A DNA stretch of 64,000 bases from Gibbula magus (GCA_936450465.1 OW388302.1:56858959-56922958); one strand, 5' to 3'; positions 34,200 through 47,422 are shown, numbered from the stretch's first letter. Notes: a model not told the origin generated them from the letters alone. Numbers and translations: made by a program.

Positions 34200-36010
34200 C
34201 TTTTTTTTTCAAATTTGGGCATTTAAAAAAATATCAGATATCTGAGATTAAACTTTAGTCTAGTTAGTCGAAAGTTAGTAAAAAAGGTTCTTGGCCAGTA
34301 AATGTAAATACAGCTAATGTGATTGGCTAGTTGATATATTACATTGAGTAGGCGCAAATCTGTATTGATTCTCAAACTTGAATTTCGTGTTACGAAACCA
34401 GATTTTTGGGGTTTGTTAAAATATGTTGAAACTAAATTCTATGTCTAAAACTTGTTTTTACCACAACTCAGGATCCCAATAAAGATTTAGTATGTTACCC
34501 CTTCACTAACATCGATGCTGAAAATTTAAAAACCTTGCATACAGTTTCTACAACTAATTAATATCCATTAACAAATTAACACATATAATTAGTCTTAACA
34601 TACAATTAGTTGTGATGAAAATAGTACAAAGTTGGATTGAATCACGGCAAGCATGGTCGGGAATGTTAATAACGCCGTAATAATACAGTAAATTAATGAA
34701 CAGCAGAGGTCCTGTAACACACAGGGCTGGAGTACTTGTCCTCGCATTCCTCGGTAAATAAGCTGCATATCATTACAGTAGGAGTCCCTGTACACAGGGC
34801 GTGGTTATAGTGTTGTACTTCCCGGGGGTGATAACTCCTATATAGGACACAATACATGGAATATCAGTGTTATTCAAAAGAGGGTCACAGGGATATTCAT
34901 TCGCATTTCACTTCAGATTGGCATCCTTTATAACTTTCAACTAGTTAACTCACTTGTATTGCCTCAAATAATGTAATATGATGGCAGTTTAACTTTGGAG
35001 TAAAAAATTTTTTTAATTTACAAATGTTCTTAATCTGGAAGAAACAATGCCAAAACTCTGAATTCAAGAGACAATGCTTCTAACATTTGGAATATTAATC
35101 CACCAAAATTTGGAAAATGACTAAAAAGACTCAACCAAAATAATTTAAAACAAGGCTTGTGTTAAAATAATTCCAGGGAAAAGTGTAAATAAACTGAAAA
35201 ATCCCCAATCCCTCCGACAACTGTTTATCTTATCTGAAAGGTCAAAGGTGAGGAACGACAGGTGCTCTATCATTGGTCTCAGTGGCTGGCGGGTGAAACT
35301 GACCAGCACTGGACAGAATCAATTATACCTGTCCAGTCAAAACACACACTAATCCAGGCTAACCTTCAGGTAATAGAACTTACACCTGTTAACACTGTAG
35401 CTGTGAAATTAATTAATACCCAAACATTCAGAGTGGTCAATTTACAGGAATGACAACTCGTTAACGAATCATGGATTGACCACTAGAAAATATCCCAGGA
35501 CCAACAGGTAAATTATGATCATCCCACTAATCCCAACTGAGGGAGTTTGTGTTCCACGTTTCATATTTTGTATCAGTTTAAGGACTCATCAATCTAAAGG
35601 AGGTTTCTATCGGGCTATTTTTTGTGGAAACGAAACTCGAGAGGATATTCCCGTTTACACATGCATGATATAATACATGACTAAGACACAGTCAAATTTA
35701 AAGATATTAATGAAGTTAATATTTTGATGACTTTATATTTCACAACTTCATAAAGACAAGCGCACATAAGTTGAATAATAAAAATAGTGAGAACCGAAGC
35801 CATTCGTTGGTGCTAAGAGTAGGGAAAACGATGCTGTGGACTAACATAAAATAGATTTCAGCAGTAAAATAAATACTATGATCCAATGAGAGCAGATTAT
35901 CATCACTCTAAACCATATGATTGAAGAGTCAACTTGACCTCGGATAACTGAAGGTCAGCAATGTCACGGTCGGGCGACTGCGGACAGTAGGGCTAACAAG
36001 TCGTGTAAGT
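34200..36010. other. non-coding stretch, nothing recognised
   Basis: AT-rich, short frames only. No SINE or clear inverted-repeat element seen. Confidence 0.4.
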
Positions 36011-36019
36011 GTATCTCAC

Positions 36020-36099
36020 CTGTAAGGTAACATCTCGTTAATCTGACATTCCTCGGGGGACATCTCACTCAGAATAACCAAGTCAGCGATACTCGCCAT
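36020..36099 (-). CDS. candidate first coding exon of an unrecognised gene
   Basis: On the minus strand an ATG in good context (AAGCATGG) opens a frame MASIADLVILSEMSPEECQI continuing NEMLPY and ending at a strong donor (TTACAG|GTGAGA). That gives 80 nt, phase 2. A possible acceptor (CACCCTGTAG) lies about 20 bases before the ATG. The residues look coding (acidic, no low complexity), but I recognise no family and found no following exon. It could also be a chance frame. Confidence 0.4.
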
Positions 36100-36559
36100 G
36101 CTTATACAGAACATTTCAACTACAGGGTGGTGTGGGGGAGGGAACTTAGTTTATACGTACACAGTGGTCTCTCACTTTAATACTTGCTGGTTACAATGTT
36201 GGTTAAACCATATTTCACTTAAAGTTTTCTATCGAATTAACTGTCCTTCTTTAATTTCTGAAACTCATTTCAACTATTTAGAGGGCTTTACCTATTTTAT
36301 ATACACCATTTCAGTAACATACAATTCAAGGTTAGTGCTCATTTTGCCTTGTTAATTCACCAAGTCATTCTGATGATACAGAGGAATTGGCCAAATGAAC
36401 AGATTCAATTTCATGTGTGCAGGGCTTGATATCAGCCATAGCCTGCTAGCACATGGCTAGCAAATATTATCTTCGGCTAGTAAAATACATTCTAGAGGCG
36501 GGATGGATTCAGCTAAACCTGGAGTTAAGTTTTTAGTAATATTTATTGGGTTGAAACCG

Positions 36560-36728
36560 CCTCGCATCACCCTTGGTAGCAGGTACTGTTGAAATTCAGT
36601 GCAGTATTGCACCCAAACCTTATTGCATGTAGAACAGTCCTCCACAAAGTTGCCAAGCCCATGGTGCGATTCCAACTCAGGACATCTTGATACAAAGCTG
36701 AATGACCCAACCACTACCCTATCCCACC
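36560..36728 (-). repeat. degenerate tRNA-Arg SINE
   Basis: Shares GAAATTCAGTGCAGTATTGC, then ACCCAAACCTTATTGCATGT and a decayed tRNA head with the intact copy at 11379-11728. Box B is mutated. Confidence 0.75.
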
Positions 36729-37697
36729 TCCAAATTAACGATGAAATTGTTGACAAAGTGCAAGCTTGCTCAAGTTGGCAAGTTGGTTTTGGGCCAGCAT
36801 TTAGAGAAACGCCCTGGTCCGAATGGCTATTTCTTAGATGACCCCAGTAAATAGTATACAACAATGGAAGATACAGATTTCTAGTAGTAGCCACTACTAC
36901 AGCTTACTAAGAAGGTAAGAGCTCGTTTAGCCTTGTTAATTGATATTCTATACAGGTGGATACAGGGGACATCTCACCACACCGAATACAAGAACTGGGT
37001 GAAATGGTTCACAATACATTAGTTGTGACTGCAGCATTTTGCTTTCAGTTCAGTGCATTGTGAACATTGTACAAAGTGTAATTTCAGTATTTTCAGTTTG
37101 TAGCACATACAATTTACCATATTTTATGTTATTCACTTAATATTAAACTTTTATTTTCAGTTCTTTCATGTTTACGCTTATTAGACATTATTTATTTATA
37201 AAATATGTGTTTTGTTTTGTTAATTTATTCAGTTTCATACTTGGTTTTGAACCGAAAATGTATTGAGATAGATACCTTTATTATACATATGATGTTAATA
37301 TTAAGTAGGAAAATCTAAATCTTTGGTAACTGGCAACTTACTATTTTCATGATTAATTCCAAAATACCCAGAAACATCTCTTCAGAAAGAATTTATATTC
37401 TACCTCACCCTCACAATACAGGGTAGACTAATCTGCACTACACAATCCAATACATTGAGAACAGTCCCAATACAGTGACAAGGGGTGTCAAGTTTTAGAA
37501 AACTAATCTGTTTTGGAAATAGATTCTTATTCAGGTCTGAAGGCAACATTGATTTTGTGTGAACAGGCAGAAATTGGATAGGTTTTCAGTGAGAGACAGC
37601 CTGGTGATACCTAGACAAAGAAGGAATGAATATCGGACGGTGAATGAATATCGGACGGTCAACTACCTTATCCCAGCCATTACTTGGTGTTACTGTT

Positions 37698-37885
37698 AGA
37701 ATATGCTTTTGTGTAATTACTTGATACATATGATATCACTGTGGTAAAGTCTTGAAACAATTGGTATCAAAACTCAGAATATGCTTTGTGTAATTACTTG
37801 ACACATATGATATCATTGTGGTCAAGTCTTGAAACAATTGGTATTAAAACTCAGAATATACTTTGTGTAATTACTTGATATATGA
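37698..37885. repeat. 77-78-bp tandem repeat (about 2.4 copies)
   Basis: AGAATATGCTTTTGTGTAAT starts at 37698 and recurs with small changes at 37776 and 37853, with CTTGAAACAATTGGTAT between. Confidence 0.85.
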
Positions 37886-37954
37886 AGAAGACAAGGAAAT
37901 TATAGATGATTAACTTCTTTACTTAACAATCATCCATAATTCCTTTAATTCTTC
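37884..37954. repeat. foldback element (AACTTCTTT-loop family)
   Basis: GAAATTATAGATGATT is inverted as AATCATCCATAATTCC around a loop with AACTTCTTT. The arms pair imperfectly over about 27 bases. Related to 12284-12349. Confidence 0.65.
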
Positions 37955-38557
37955 ATCACAGCAACTTAAGAACAGTTGATAATTTGATATAAATGTGGAC
38001 AAGTCATGAGAGAATATTTATCATATACTTGTTTATAAATTTTGCATGTATGATTACCCTTCATCAAGCACCCTGTATCAGCCTGTCATCAAGGGCAAAT
38101 TAAATCTGTATCAGTTGGTCATCAGTGGACTTGAACGTCCAACCTAAGGGTAACGTACGAGAAAGATATTAGTTATGAAACAATATTCCTTTTTCACAAA
38201 ATACGCCAGTATCAACATCCATCACGATAAATCATTAACAAGTTGTGCCTCATTGTTGGTAACTCTCTTATACACAAATAAATGTGTACTGTTCACGTCT
38301 CAATTTTAACACTTCTTGGAAAATGACATATTTTTTACCTAACAGATTCCAGTTTTTGACACACAGTTCAAATGTCCTCATGTTTCAAATTCCAAAATGT
38401 CTTCTGTATCTAGGTCCATCTATATTCATTGTCATATTACATGCCACCAAGAAATTTCTATGATTTTGACAGCTGTATAAAGCAAGCCATTATTATAAAT
38501 ATATCAGGCGTCACAAAACAGCTAACCATTACAGAGTGTTATCAGCTGAGAGTTTTA

Positions 38558-38640
38558 TGATCGATATTGGAACAAGCAGTTCCTGTATCATTCTCCTGAT
38601 CGATATTGGAACAAGCGGTTCCCATATCATTCTCCTGACA
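38558..38640. repeat. 43-bp tandem duplication
   Basis: GATCGATATTGGAACAAGC followed by a GTATCATTCTCCTG-type segment occurs twice in succession with a few differences. Confidence 0.8.
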
Positions 38641-39389
38641 TTAGATTCAGCTAGAATTTCAACATCACTATCAGATATGAAGTCGTATTTGAACAGCTAT
38701 TGAGCAATATTTGCCGTGGTTCAATATGACAGTGTGCTTGTATTGGCCAGCATTAATGACATGTTATGGGTCATATCAAACCACATGGTGAATAAGAGAT
38801 TGGATGCAGGGTTGGATACGAGGCCATATCGACAGCTACTTGAGTGGGAAGAGGGCGTGTTTGAGTGGTTACCAGATCACAGGGTTATCTCCAGAAACAA
38901 CTCCATGCTATTTGTCATACAACTGATGATATTACATTTCTTCTGACAGTAACAGTGCTCTACTGGCTTATAGAAATAGGCAATTTGTCAGCTTCAATAT
39001 AGATATTTGGGATTCACTGACCGAAGAGCATATTTGAAAAATATAAGCTTGTTGTAAAAAGATAAGTGCACTGTTCTAAACAGACTTGTCATTTAAGCGA
39101 GTTTGTCACTTATCTGTTTCTCAATTTCAAATGTGAGACGAGTTGATTACAGGTAAAACGGTTAACAACTAGTATGTAAAACTGCTTTTTTTGCATTCTG
39201 TTATGTGCACCTAATTGTATCTCTGTTCATTTTTTCATTAATTGCATTCCTGTTTCAGGTTATCTTTGTATTCATTAAAACGTAATTTTCAGGGGAAAAT
39301 CTGTCGAGGTGATTGCTGCAATCTTGATTGTGTACCCAATCTGGCTCCAGTGTACCACCTCACCCCAAGAAGTGACACTGGGTTTCCGA

Positions 39390-39630
39390 CAGCTTTTAGG
39401 AATACTTCACAGATATCATAATGGCTTGTATTACTGCAGGAGAAAGGCCACAATACCACCGTGGCTCTGCATTATGGTCAAAAACTGAGGGACGGCTGGG
39501 AATATTGGTTGTATTCACTAGTTACTGCACTGTGTTGAATGACGGATTGCACCTAACCCTCTGTATATTTTTGTACAGAAGACAGTTTCAGAGCCCCTGG
39601 TGGGATTCGAACCACTTGATCCAAAATTAA
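39390..39630 (-). repeat. degenerate tRNA-Arg SINE
   Basis: Body and head order match the SINE: TTACTGCAGGAGAAAGGCC, then AGAAGACAGTTTCAGAGCCC and GGTGGGATTCGAACCACTTG (decayed box B on the minus strand). Confidence 0.75.
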
Positions 39631-40129
39631 ATGTCTATGATAGGTACATTTAACAAAATCACTTTTCAAATAAAGTCTTTTGTACATGGGTCTTATACAG
39701 AAATACAAAAAACACACATAGAATCATGATGTATAAAACACATAAAAAACACCAGAAATTGACAGACATATCAAACCAGATTGTTGTATCAAATGCAACA
39801 ATTAACTTATCTCCCTATCACCATATAACTTCAAATGTGTATAACTATGGCAACAGACTTCCTACAGGAGTCTGAAGACTACATAGGTCTCCTTGCTAAA
39901 ACACAAGCATGTTGCAACTAGCAGGACATATTCCTAGAATCATAGCCCATGGAAGCAATGCAACAAGTTGGTACTATTTTCCTATCAATACACAACAGAC
40001 ATCTGAATGGTCTCCACACAAGCCTGCATGAAAGCGGGCGGATGCCCTCATTAAAACTGAACTTTAAAACAATCCCTGCGATATTTCCACTAATTTCTCT
40101 TGATATTTCCTCCAAATGTCACCAGAATT

Positions 40130-40430
40130 AATGAGAGCGTTTTAGTAGATTGGTAGCCTCCATCATGCTATTATCTAATTATCTACAATTTGACGAGTTT
40201 TGCAAATGTTTCAACTCAATAATTACAGCAGGCGGAGGGAATTTCCTCTGTACGCTTGTCATACTGGCTCTCCTTTATCGCGTTAGAATAATCGCATCTC
40301 ATTACAGATAATTTACGAAATAAAGAGCTTGTATTGTATTTCCGTCCGTTGTCGGGAGTACCATGTCCACAATTCTGCTGTTCTCGGCGCACGACTTAAA
40401 ATATAAAATGTCTGCCACAACTGTGGGAAA
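40130..40430. promoter_or_regulatory. repeat-poor stretch with homeodomain-like cores
   Basis: CTAATTATC, CAATAATTAC and AGATAATTTACG cores within 200 bases, bordered by repeats. A possible enhancer; inference only. Confidence 0.2.
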
Positions 40431-40764
40431 AAACATTTTATGCAATGTAAAATATTTTACAAAGACTTTTTCAATTCATCTATTGGTGTATTAACTATAC
40501 TGTTTTTGGTACCTCCCACAATTTTAACTTATAGTTTCTTATATTATCTACTATTTTGCTTCTTCTGTGTGAATTATTGGTCAAATTGGGTAAAGTATTT
40601 TACAAGAATATTTCAAAGAGAGTTTTCTTTATTCATAAAACATCAATATCTGAATGTTGCTTGTTTATCAAAATTGGATCTGGTCCACAAAACGTTCCTT
40701 AAAATGTTTATTCACAAAAAAAACTTTCCAATAGCATGTTTTCCCACTTTCAAAATAAAGGTGA

Positions 40765-40902
40765 TTTGGGGTTTAACGCCGATTTCAAGGGTATTTCACT
40801 CATATCACGGCTGCTAGTATTATGGCAGGAAGAAAGCATGCAACGCCATGAGCAACAGCTGGAACTAGCAAACCTTAGTGGTGGTACTGCACTGAATTTC
40901 AT
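40765..40902 (-). repeat. tRNA-Arg SINE, 3' part only
   Basis: TTGGGGTTTAACGCCGATTT through GGCAGGAAGAAAGC match the SINE body. The tRNA head is absent, as expected for a 5'-truncated copy. Confidence 0.8.
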
Positions 40903-42076
40903 CGTAGTTCAAAAACAGAAGTATACAACAGAAGTATCACAACTTACAAACAAAGCCTAAAAGACAGATTACTTATAGAAAATCGCAGTGAATCGGCCCC
41001 ACTCATTTCAAGGATTTCAAATATCATTTAATGTTAAACAAACCAACCAATCAGAATCAAGAATACACCAAAGTCATGTTACAATATTGGACAAGCATTT
41101 CTATCAAATTTGCAGTTCAAAACTAAAGCAGTAAAAGGAATTTCTTAATTTCAATTAATTTTGTTTAAAACAATTTTTAAAAAACCCTCCCCGATGTAAA
41201 AGTGTCCACTTTGTTGTATACTGAGACTGTGTATAGTATGAAGTCCGGCTGTTAGACACTCACAGTCCCTACCAGAAAACCTTTGTACCCCAATGATGAC
41301 TCGAAGCGATTTTGTTTAAAATTGACCAATTCACAATGGGTAATTTTCAAGTTGTCTTCAAACTATGTGATAGACAATAAAACACTGAATACATCTTGCG
41401 TATGTCTCATTTGAACATAACAAGTCTTATTCAACCTGCAATCTGTGTTATATACCAGGGATGATGATTTCACTGTAGATGTTGATGACAGAGGGACTGT
41501 TACACAACAAGTTATCCCTGCCACTGCAGACATAAGACAATTTTAAATAGAGTTATCTCCCTTCGTAGTTCATACAGATCAATATTCCTTTAGACAGAGC
41601 AACACAAATAATCACAACAGCCATCCTAAAATAAATATAATGTTGACAATTGAAATATAAACCCGTAATAAATTTAATTAACATTTAATTAAATGAAACT
41701 GTCCAATTGAACTCAATAATTATTGACTATAGATTTCACAGTGAATTTATAAAAGCAAAAGACATGGTAGATCACAGAAGTGGTCAAACAGTTACAAACC
41801 GTACATTAGTTCAACTGTGGTATTTTGCTTTTGATTTGGTGCACCATGCATTAAAGTGTATTTTCGACTTGTACTGTATACTATATTATCATGTTATTAA
41901 TTTCTTAAAATAATAATTATATTTTCACTTTTTTGCATTTTTATGTCCATTAGACTTTATCTTGAGAAAAATATGTTTTGTGGTGACTTTAGTATATTGC
42001 ATTCTTAGTTCTGAACCAAGTTGAAAACGTACCAAACCATGGAATCTGTACCACATAACATACCGTACTGAAGTAT

Positions 42077-42475
42077 TGTTCACCACGAGTGAGTGAGTGA
42101 GTGAGTGAGTGAGTGAGTTGGGGTTTAACGCCGCTTTTAAGAGTATTTCACTTATATCACGGCTACTAGTATTATGGCAGGGAGAAAGCCCACAACGCCA
42201 TGTGGCTATGCACTCAGTGAAACCTGCGAGAAGCGGATGGAACTAGCGAACCATGGGTGGTACTACTAGAGAACTGTTCTACACCCAGTAAGGTTTGGGT
42301 GCAATACTACGCTGAAATTCAGTGTAGCATTGCACCCAAACCTTACTGGGTATAGAACAGTTCTCTACTGCAGACAAAGTTGCCGTGCCCCTGGCGGGAT
42401 TCGAACCCCGGACCTCTTGATCCGAAGCCGAACGCGCTAACCACTGCGCTATCCCGCCCCCCTGTTCACCACGAG
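42077..42475 (-). mobile_element. full-length tRNA-Arg SINE with an internal 101-bp palindrome
   Basis: The head on the minus strand has box A TAGCGCAGTGGTTAGCGCG and box B GGTTCGAATCCCGCC; the tail is (GAGT)n at 42087-42117. Target duplication TGTTCACCACGAG at 42077-42089 and 42463-42475. Compared with the copy at 11379 it has gained an inverted copy of its own middle: 42267-42310 pairs with 42324-42367 (44 bases, two mismatches). Confidence 0.93.
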
Positions 42476-43060
42476 ATCACATATTAAAATCCACAGTCAC
42501 AAGACTACAATGTGCATACAACCCCCACACCTCTGGATCTGTGAGTGACACTCAGGAAGAGAAAACACTTCCACACTGCCTGCAAGCAGTTCACCTAAAA
42601 TCTTTTAAAGTCTTTATCATTAACAGACTTAACATTTCCTTAATCCCAAAACCGATGCACATTTGAAGAGTGACGATGAAATCAAAATCATTTAACTCTA
42701 AACACATCTTTTCATCATAATGCAGCATTAAATCTGGACTATATACAAGATCCCTTCAATAACATGATTTTAATCTTAATTCTACATACCGTATTTTCTC
42801 TAATACCGGCCCAGCTCAGGTTTTATTTGTAGGTTTTACCAATATACGTGATAACCTCTGATAACTGACTAAGACTTCTTAGAATAACACAAACTCCTCG
42901 CCATTTGACGTAAACCGAATTTAGCGTGGTGGTTTAACCGACTTAGTGCCTGAGAACAAATATGGGAATATATCTATAGAAGGGAGTGATCACTGATGTG
43001 ATATAAACCGGCCCCCATTAGAGACCTGGCTCTTATTCACCTATAGGTACCTTTACCCTG

Positions 43061-43990
43061 CACACCGTAGGAACGTGTACGCCTGGAAATTGTTACTCCA
43101 CGGAAGTGAACGAATTTCTCTGCGACAGTCCAGTTTGTTTTTGTGCACTTGGTGTAGGAATTTGTTTGATAAATCGGTTTTCAGGTACTTTTGACAAAAG
43201 ATATTTCAGGCTGTAAAATAGTAGACATTAGTAAACACAAAGTTGGTTTTAGAAATGAGAAGCTGAGCAGAACTAGCTTAAAAGAGACAGTTTTATGTGA
43301 GGCTGCATGCCGAAAAAATATATTTGCACACAAACGCGGTTGATATATTGTTTTAAAACAAACATACGATTTTTTCAAGTATATGTCCAAAAAGGCTGAT
43401 ACATATTTATCAAAACTAGAAAATTTTGTCAAAATCCAAAGAATAATTACTGAGATATTTACATTCAATGACTACTGGTATAATATCGTGGTGAACGCGT
43501 TCCTAAAGAAAACACCAAATGGCTGTAATTTGTTCACCAGCCCCTTTAGTTACTCGTTCACTTTGTTTTGACACCATGTGTGGTTGATTGGTTCTAATTT
43601 TGTTATATGTCAATAATTAGTCTCAATATTTCGCATGTATGTCAATATATGGATGTTTCACAACATGGTAAACAATATATGAGTATTTTTTATGAATTTT
43701 CTGAAAGCAAGGCAATATCAAACACACGTTAGTTCCACATGCGAAATTCGACTCCTAAATTGTGATGTAACAGTCGACTGAGGGCACATAATGACATTAT
43801 CTTTCGTCTACGGATTCACCGGTGTCTATCATTTTACAGCCTGAAACATTTTTTCTCATAAATACCTCAAAACCGATTTATCCAACAAAATCTTACACCA
43901 AATGCACATTTGAAAACTGACATCTCGCAGAGAAATTTGTTCACTTCCGTTGAGTAACAATTTTTCAGGCGTACACGTTCCTACGGTGTG
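43061..43990. mobile_element. 930-bp element with ~160-bp terminal inverted repeats
   Basis: Ends CACACCGTAGGAACGTGTAC, and this is repeated inverted at the right end. The two arms (43061-43220 and about 43832-43990) align with scattered mismatches. Flanked by CCCTG on both sides (43056-43060 and 43991-43995), a probable 5-bp target duplication. The interior is AT-rich without an evident transposase. Confidence 0.88.
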
Positions 43991-44011
43991 CCCTGGGCTG
44001 CTATTAGAATC

Positions 44012-44235
44012 TCAACTTCCAAACGCAAGGCATAACTCTTGCCAGTCTGCATTACTGGCTGATTTAAGCCTTGCTGTATTTCCCTCGCTTTGTTGTGCCT
44101 AGATAGTGAATCGCTGCACCAGAAACGCATAGTGAGCCTGGATTTCTAAGCACAGATTTCTTAAGGAAATACTGCAAGGCCTAAATCAGCCAGTAATGGA
44201 GACTGGCAAGAGTTATGCCTTGCATTGGGAAGTTG
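44012..44235. mobile_element. hAT-like foldback MITE, copy 1
   Basis: Arms starting CAACTTCC contain GGCATAACTCTTGCCAGTCT and its inverse. Flanked by TTAGAATC (44004-44011) and TTAGAATT (44236-44243), an 8-bp duplication with one change. Copy 2 in opposite orientation is at 50936-51140. Confidence 0.85.
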
Positions 44236-44748
44236 TTAGAATTCCAGCCCCTTTTAGAGGAAATACGGTAATAAACACAATAAACACTGATGAACAGTTG
44301 GACCCCCCACCTGAGAGTGATGACAGACGGGTCCAGTGAGTGACAGGCGATAATGACGACACAACGTAACTCTCTCTGTGTTCAGTTCAACTGTCACGTA
44401 CACAAGATGAGTCTGATGTAACAGGTCATAGGTCGTGTGCGAAATAACAAGGATCCAACTTTATCATTGGTTTTTAAAGCTTTGGCAGGTAAGGGGTTAA
44501 CAACTCATTTAGCTTAACATCTAAACTAGTCATCTCACGTCATCCAGCTACATCAGGGTATGTGTATATGAAGAGTATATCCTGACTCCATAGGCATAAA
44601 CACCTTCTTTCTCGTATCACGCTATAAATATAAGTAATCAACCAATAAAATTATCTTAAATCAAGCAATAGTGACAGTTCACCGATGAGATGACCGATCA
44701 AATTTCAAATTATATTTCATTGATTGACAACATACATAATTTATTTAG

Positions 44749-45085
44749 CGATGAGTAAACAGTATTTGGTGATACGAGGCAGAAGCTGTTTGTGGGATCA
44801 GGGGAATGAAATAGCCTGTATGGATTGAAAACATATATACAGTCAGACCTCGATAATCCGAACGCTTCCGTTCTTCATAAAAAACGTTCGGATAGTGAAA
44901 TGGTCGGACTACTGAGTACTGAGGACTACTAAATAGATTAGTTTGGTTACATCTTCCTACCGTTCGGAAACTGCGGGATTCGGATTATCGGTGGCCGGAT
45001 TATCGCGGCTTGACTGTATAGTGATGAGTAACCAGTCTTCAGAAAGAAGAGCTCTACTTATAGGATCAGGGGAATGAAATTTGAA
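44749..45085. repeat. local direct duplication flanking a pogo-like MITE
   Basis: GATGAGTAA(A/C)CAGT...GGATCAGGGGAATGAAAT occurs at about 44749-44810 and 45021-45081, one copy on each side of the 44840-45016 element. Confidence 0.65.
44840..45016. mobile_element. pogo/Tigger-like MITE
   Basis: Left end CAGTCAGACCTCGATAATCC; the right end reverse complement reads CAGTCAAGCCGCGATAATCC. TA on both sides (44838-44839, 45017-45018), the target of Tc1/mariner-superfamily elements. 177 bp, no coding capacity. Confidence 0.9.
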
Positions 45086-45089
45086 ATAG

Positions 45090-47260
45090 CGTTGTGGAAA
45101 CAGATACTCTGACAGAACAGGATGTCCTGAAGCATCAAGTGTGGTCATGATGACATTGAACGTGTGGACATCCTGATTATTATCACATAGACGATGAAAT
45201 TTAATACTTTTTAAAAAATTCATATAATTTAATGAACTTGCAAACCGTGCAGACATTTCTCAAATTGATTTGATTGAGAGGAGTACAATTTATTCGGTTA
45301 CTCACCAAAGATTAGATTACTCAATCAACCAAATAGTTATCTGTAGCTCTGAAACATTTCTCATCCCACACTCTTTAGTTAATCAAATTCAAGTGGTGAC
45401 GTAACGTCATGTTACCAATGATGCAACCTGTACATGATATTAATTGATTACATACAAAATTGAAATTAATTACCCATTTGAACATCATTAAGGGTCAAAT
45501 CACTAATTAATTGCAGTTTGTAAACACTTCCTGGTTTGCTTACAGCACTAATCTTCTTGTCTGTCAAAGTGATAGATAACTCCCATCTGTTGCCAATAGC
45601 AACTGTCAATCAAAGTAAAGCGAAACATAAACGCTGATTTAATAAATCTATTGAGGTAATTTTGATTACTTTTTAACATCATGGTGAACCTTGTGAATGA
45701 TATATTTTAGAAATGTTTGGAATAAGAAATCAAAAGTAGAACAATGACATAACTTAGCGTTTAATGACTGTATTGACACCAAACTCACAATACCCCAACG
45801 ACTTTCAAGCAGAAATCAGAGAATACAAACCCAAAACCAATATAATGAAAGAAAACATTTTTCCTTTTACCGTAAGCTAGAAATTATAATCTCTTTATTT
45901 ATATATCAATTTGAAAAAAAAAATCAAAAACATTTGAGTTGACCTATTTTTAAGTTGCTAAGCAACAACACTAAAATAATATAGGCGTCTATAAGAGTTT
46001 GCAGTAATGTATGTGACATTAAACAATTGAAATGGATTACTCATTGTGGCTGTGTTTAATAATAAAAGATGTTTTACTGTACAATATGGTTCAACATTGT
46101 CAGGGTAGACAGCAACATTTTAAACATTAAAGTAATATTATATATTATTGGTATTATTTATATTTTTGGTTCAAAACATATAATAAGTAGTTAATAAAAT
46201 TAGTAAAATAATCAAGTAGATATTTGGAAAACACTCTATTGACATATGGTTATCAACATTTATTCAAGGGTTTGAACTGGTTATAGCTAACAGGAATTGG
46301 GAAAGGCAGGGGCCATTTGCCATTTTCACTGCCACATTCGATGAACAAATGGCCCATTCAAACTTGAAATTTTACTATTACTTCAAAGGGGAATGGCCCA
46401 TTCAAAATTCTGAAAATGACTAAAAGCCTTGAAAATGGCCCAAAGGTGTCTTTCCCAATCCCTGAGCTAAAAACAAAAAAATATTCCAAGTCAATGAATT
46501 GTCGAAATCGATTAGATTTGTTAACCCCTGTATAAAAGATCAAAGTGTATGTTGCAAACATCCTTCACACCCATGTTAAACTAGGCTGGTAAACACACTA
46601 AATTCTTCCTTAATCCCCCCCTCCCAAACATTGACAATACTTATTATCACAGTAGCGATCATGAACATTCATATCCACAGAATAACAAACATGACAACAC
46701 ATCATATGTTCATTATCAACAGTCACTTCAGCTGAGCAAAAGGAGGAAGTTCAAGGAACTATTTCATAACAAACTTTTTAACTTTCATATTCCACTCTGC
46801 AGAACTTCCTAGACCCCAAACTAACTAACATGCATAAATATAGACAAGATCTAGGTTACCCCCTGTCTAGACGAAGTATGTCTTAACATTGTTTACAATG
46901 ACAACACAGTGTTTACAGCGGTATATTGACACCAAAGTGCATCTGCATCAACGTAAGAAGTTTATTCATGTAAGTAATATCTACATTTGACCTCCCATGA
47001 CCCCCCGGCGAGGAGGAAGTACCGTGTAACTCAACTGGCAGCATCCCGAGCCAAGCAAAATGTCAAAACCCAAATGTTATCCGTTTTGTTTATATTGTTA
47101 TTCATTTGTTATTATGACTGTACTTCATAATCACTTGGTTTGAAGATCTGAAAGAAAGTTTTAAGGCATTTTAAAAGCTGTCATTAGAGAGCAAGTTTGT
47201 TGGGTTGAGTCTGACGCGTAAATTGACCATACTTGGCGATGCAATCGGGCACCGACTGTG
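45090..47260. other. AT-rich non-coding stretch
   Basis: No gene recognised. A CTTTGGGCCATTTTC-like inverted pair around 46305-46450 is weak. Nothing else can be supported. Confidence 0.35.
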
Positions 47261-47422
47261 CTTCTAAGGGAGGCTATCTCGGCACCTGAATATTTCAGCC
47301 TCGATAACGGAGCTCTCTCCAGCGCATATTAACCTCTGATCATCTGAGCATGGCGGGCGTTCTTGGAAAAATATAACTGGCTGTGATTTGTGAATAAGAA
47401 GAGAAGTTAAAATGCAACTTAC

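Larger units (their letters stand above)
42787..44270. mobile_element. outer inverted-repeat element containing two other elements
   Basis: Left end TACCGTATTTTCTCTAATAC; the right end reverse complement is TACCGTATTTCCTCTAAAAG. The interior holds two complete younger elements (43061-43990 and 44012-44235). No transposase frame. Confidence 0.65.

Noticed and set aside
36457..36894. 145-codon minus-strand open frame
   Set aside because: It is an antisense reading through a decayed tRNA-Arg SINE.
40440..40817. 125-codon hydrophobic open frame resembling a membrane protein
   Set aside because: The N-terminal part is AT-rich sequence giving Phe/Leu/Tyr, and the C-terminal part reads into a SINE; no known motif.
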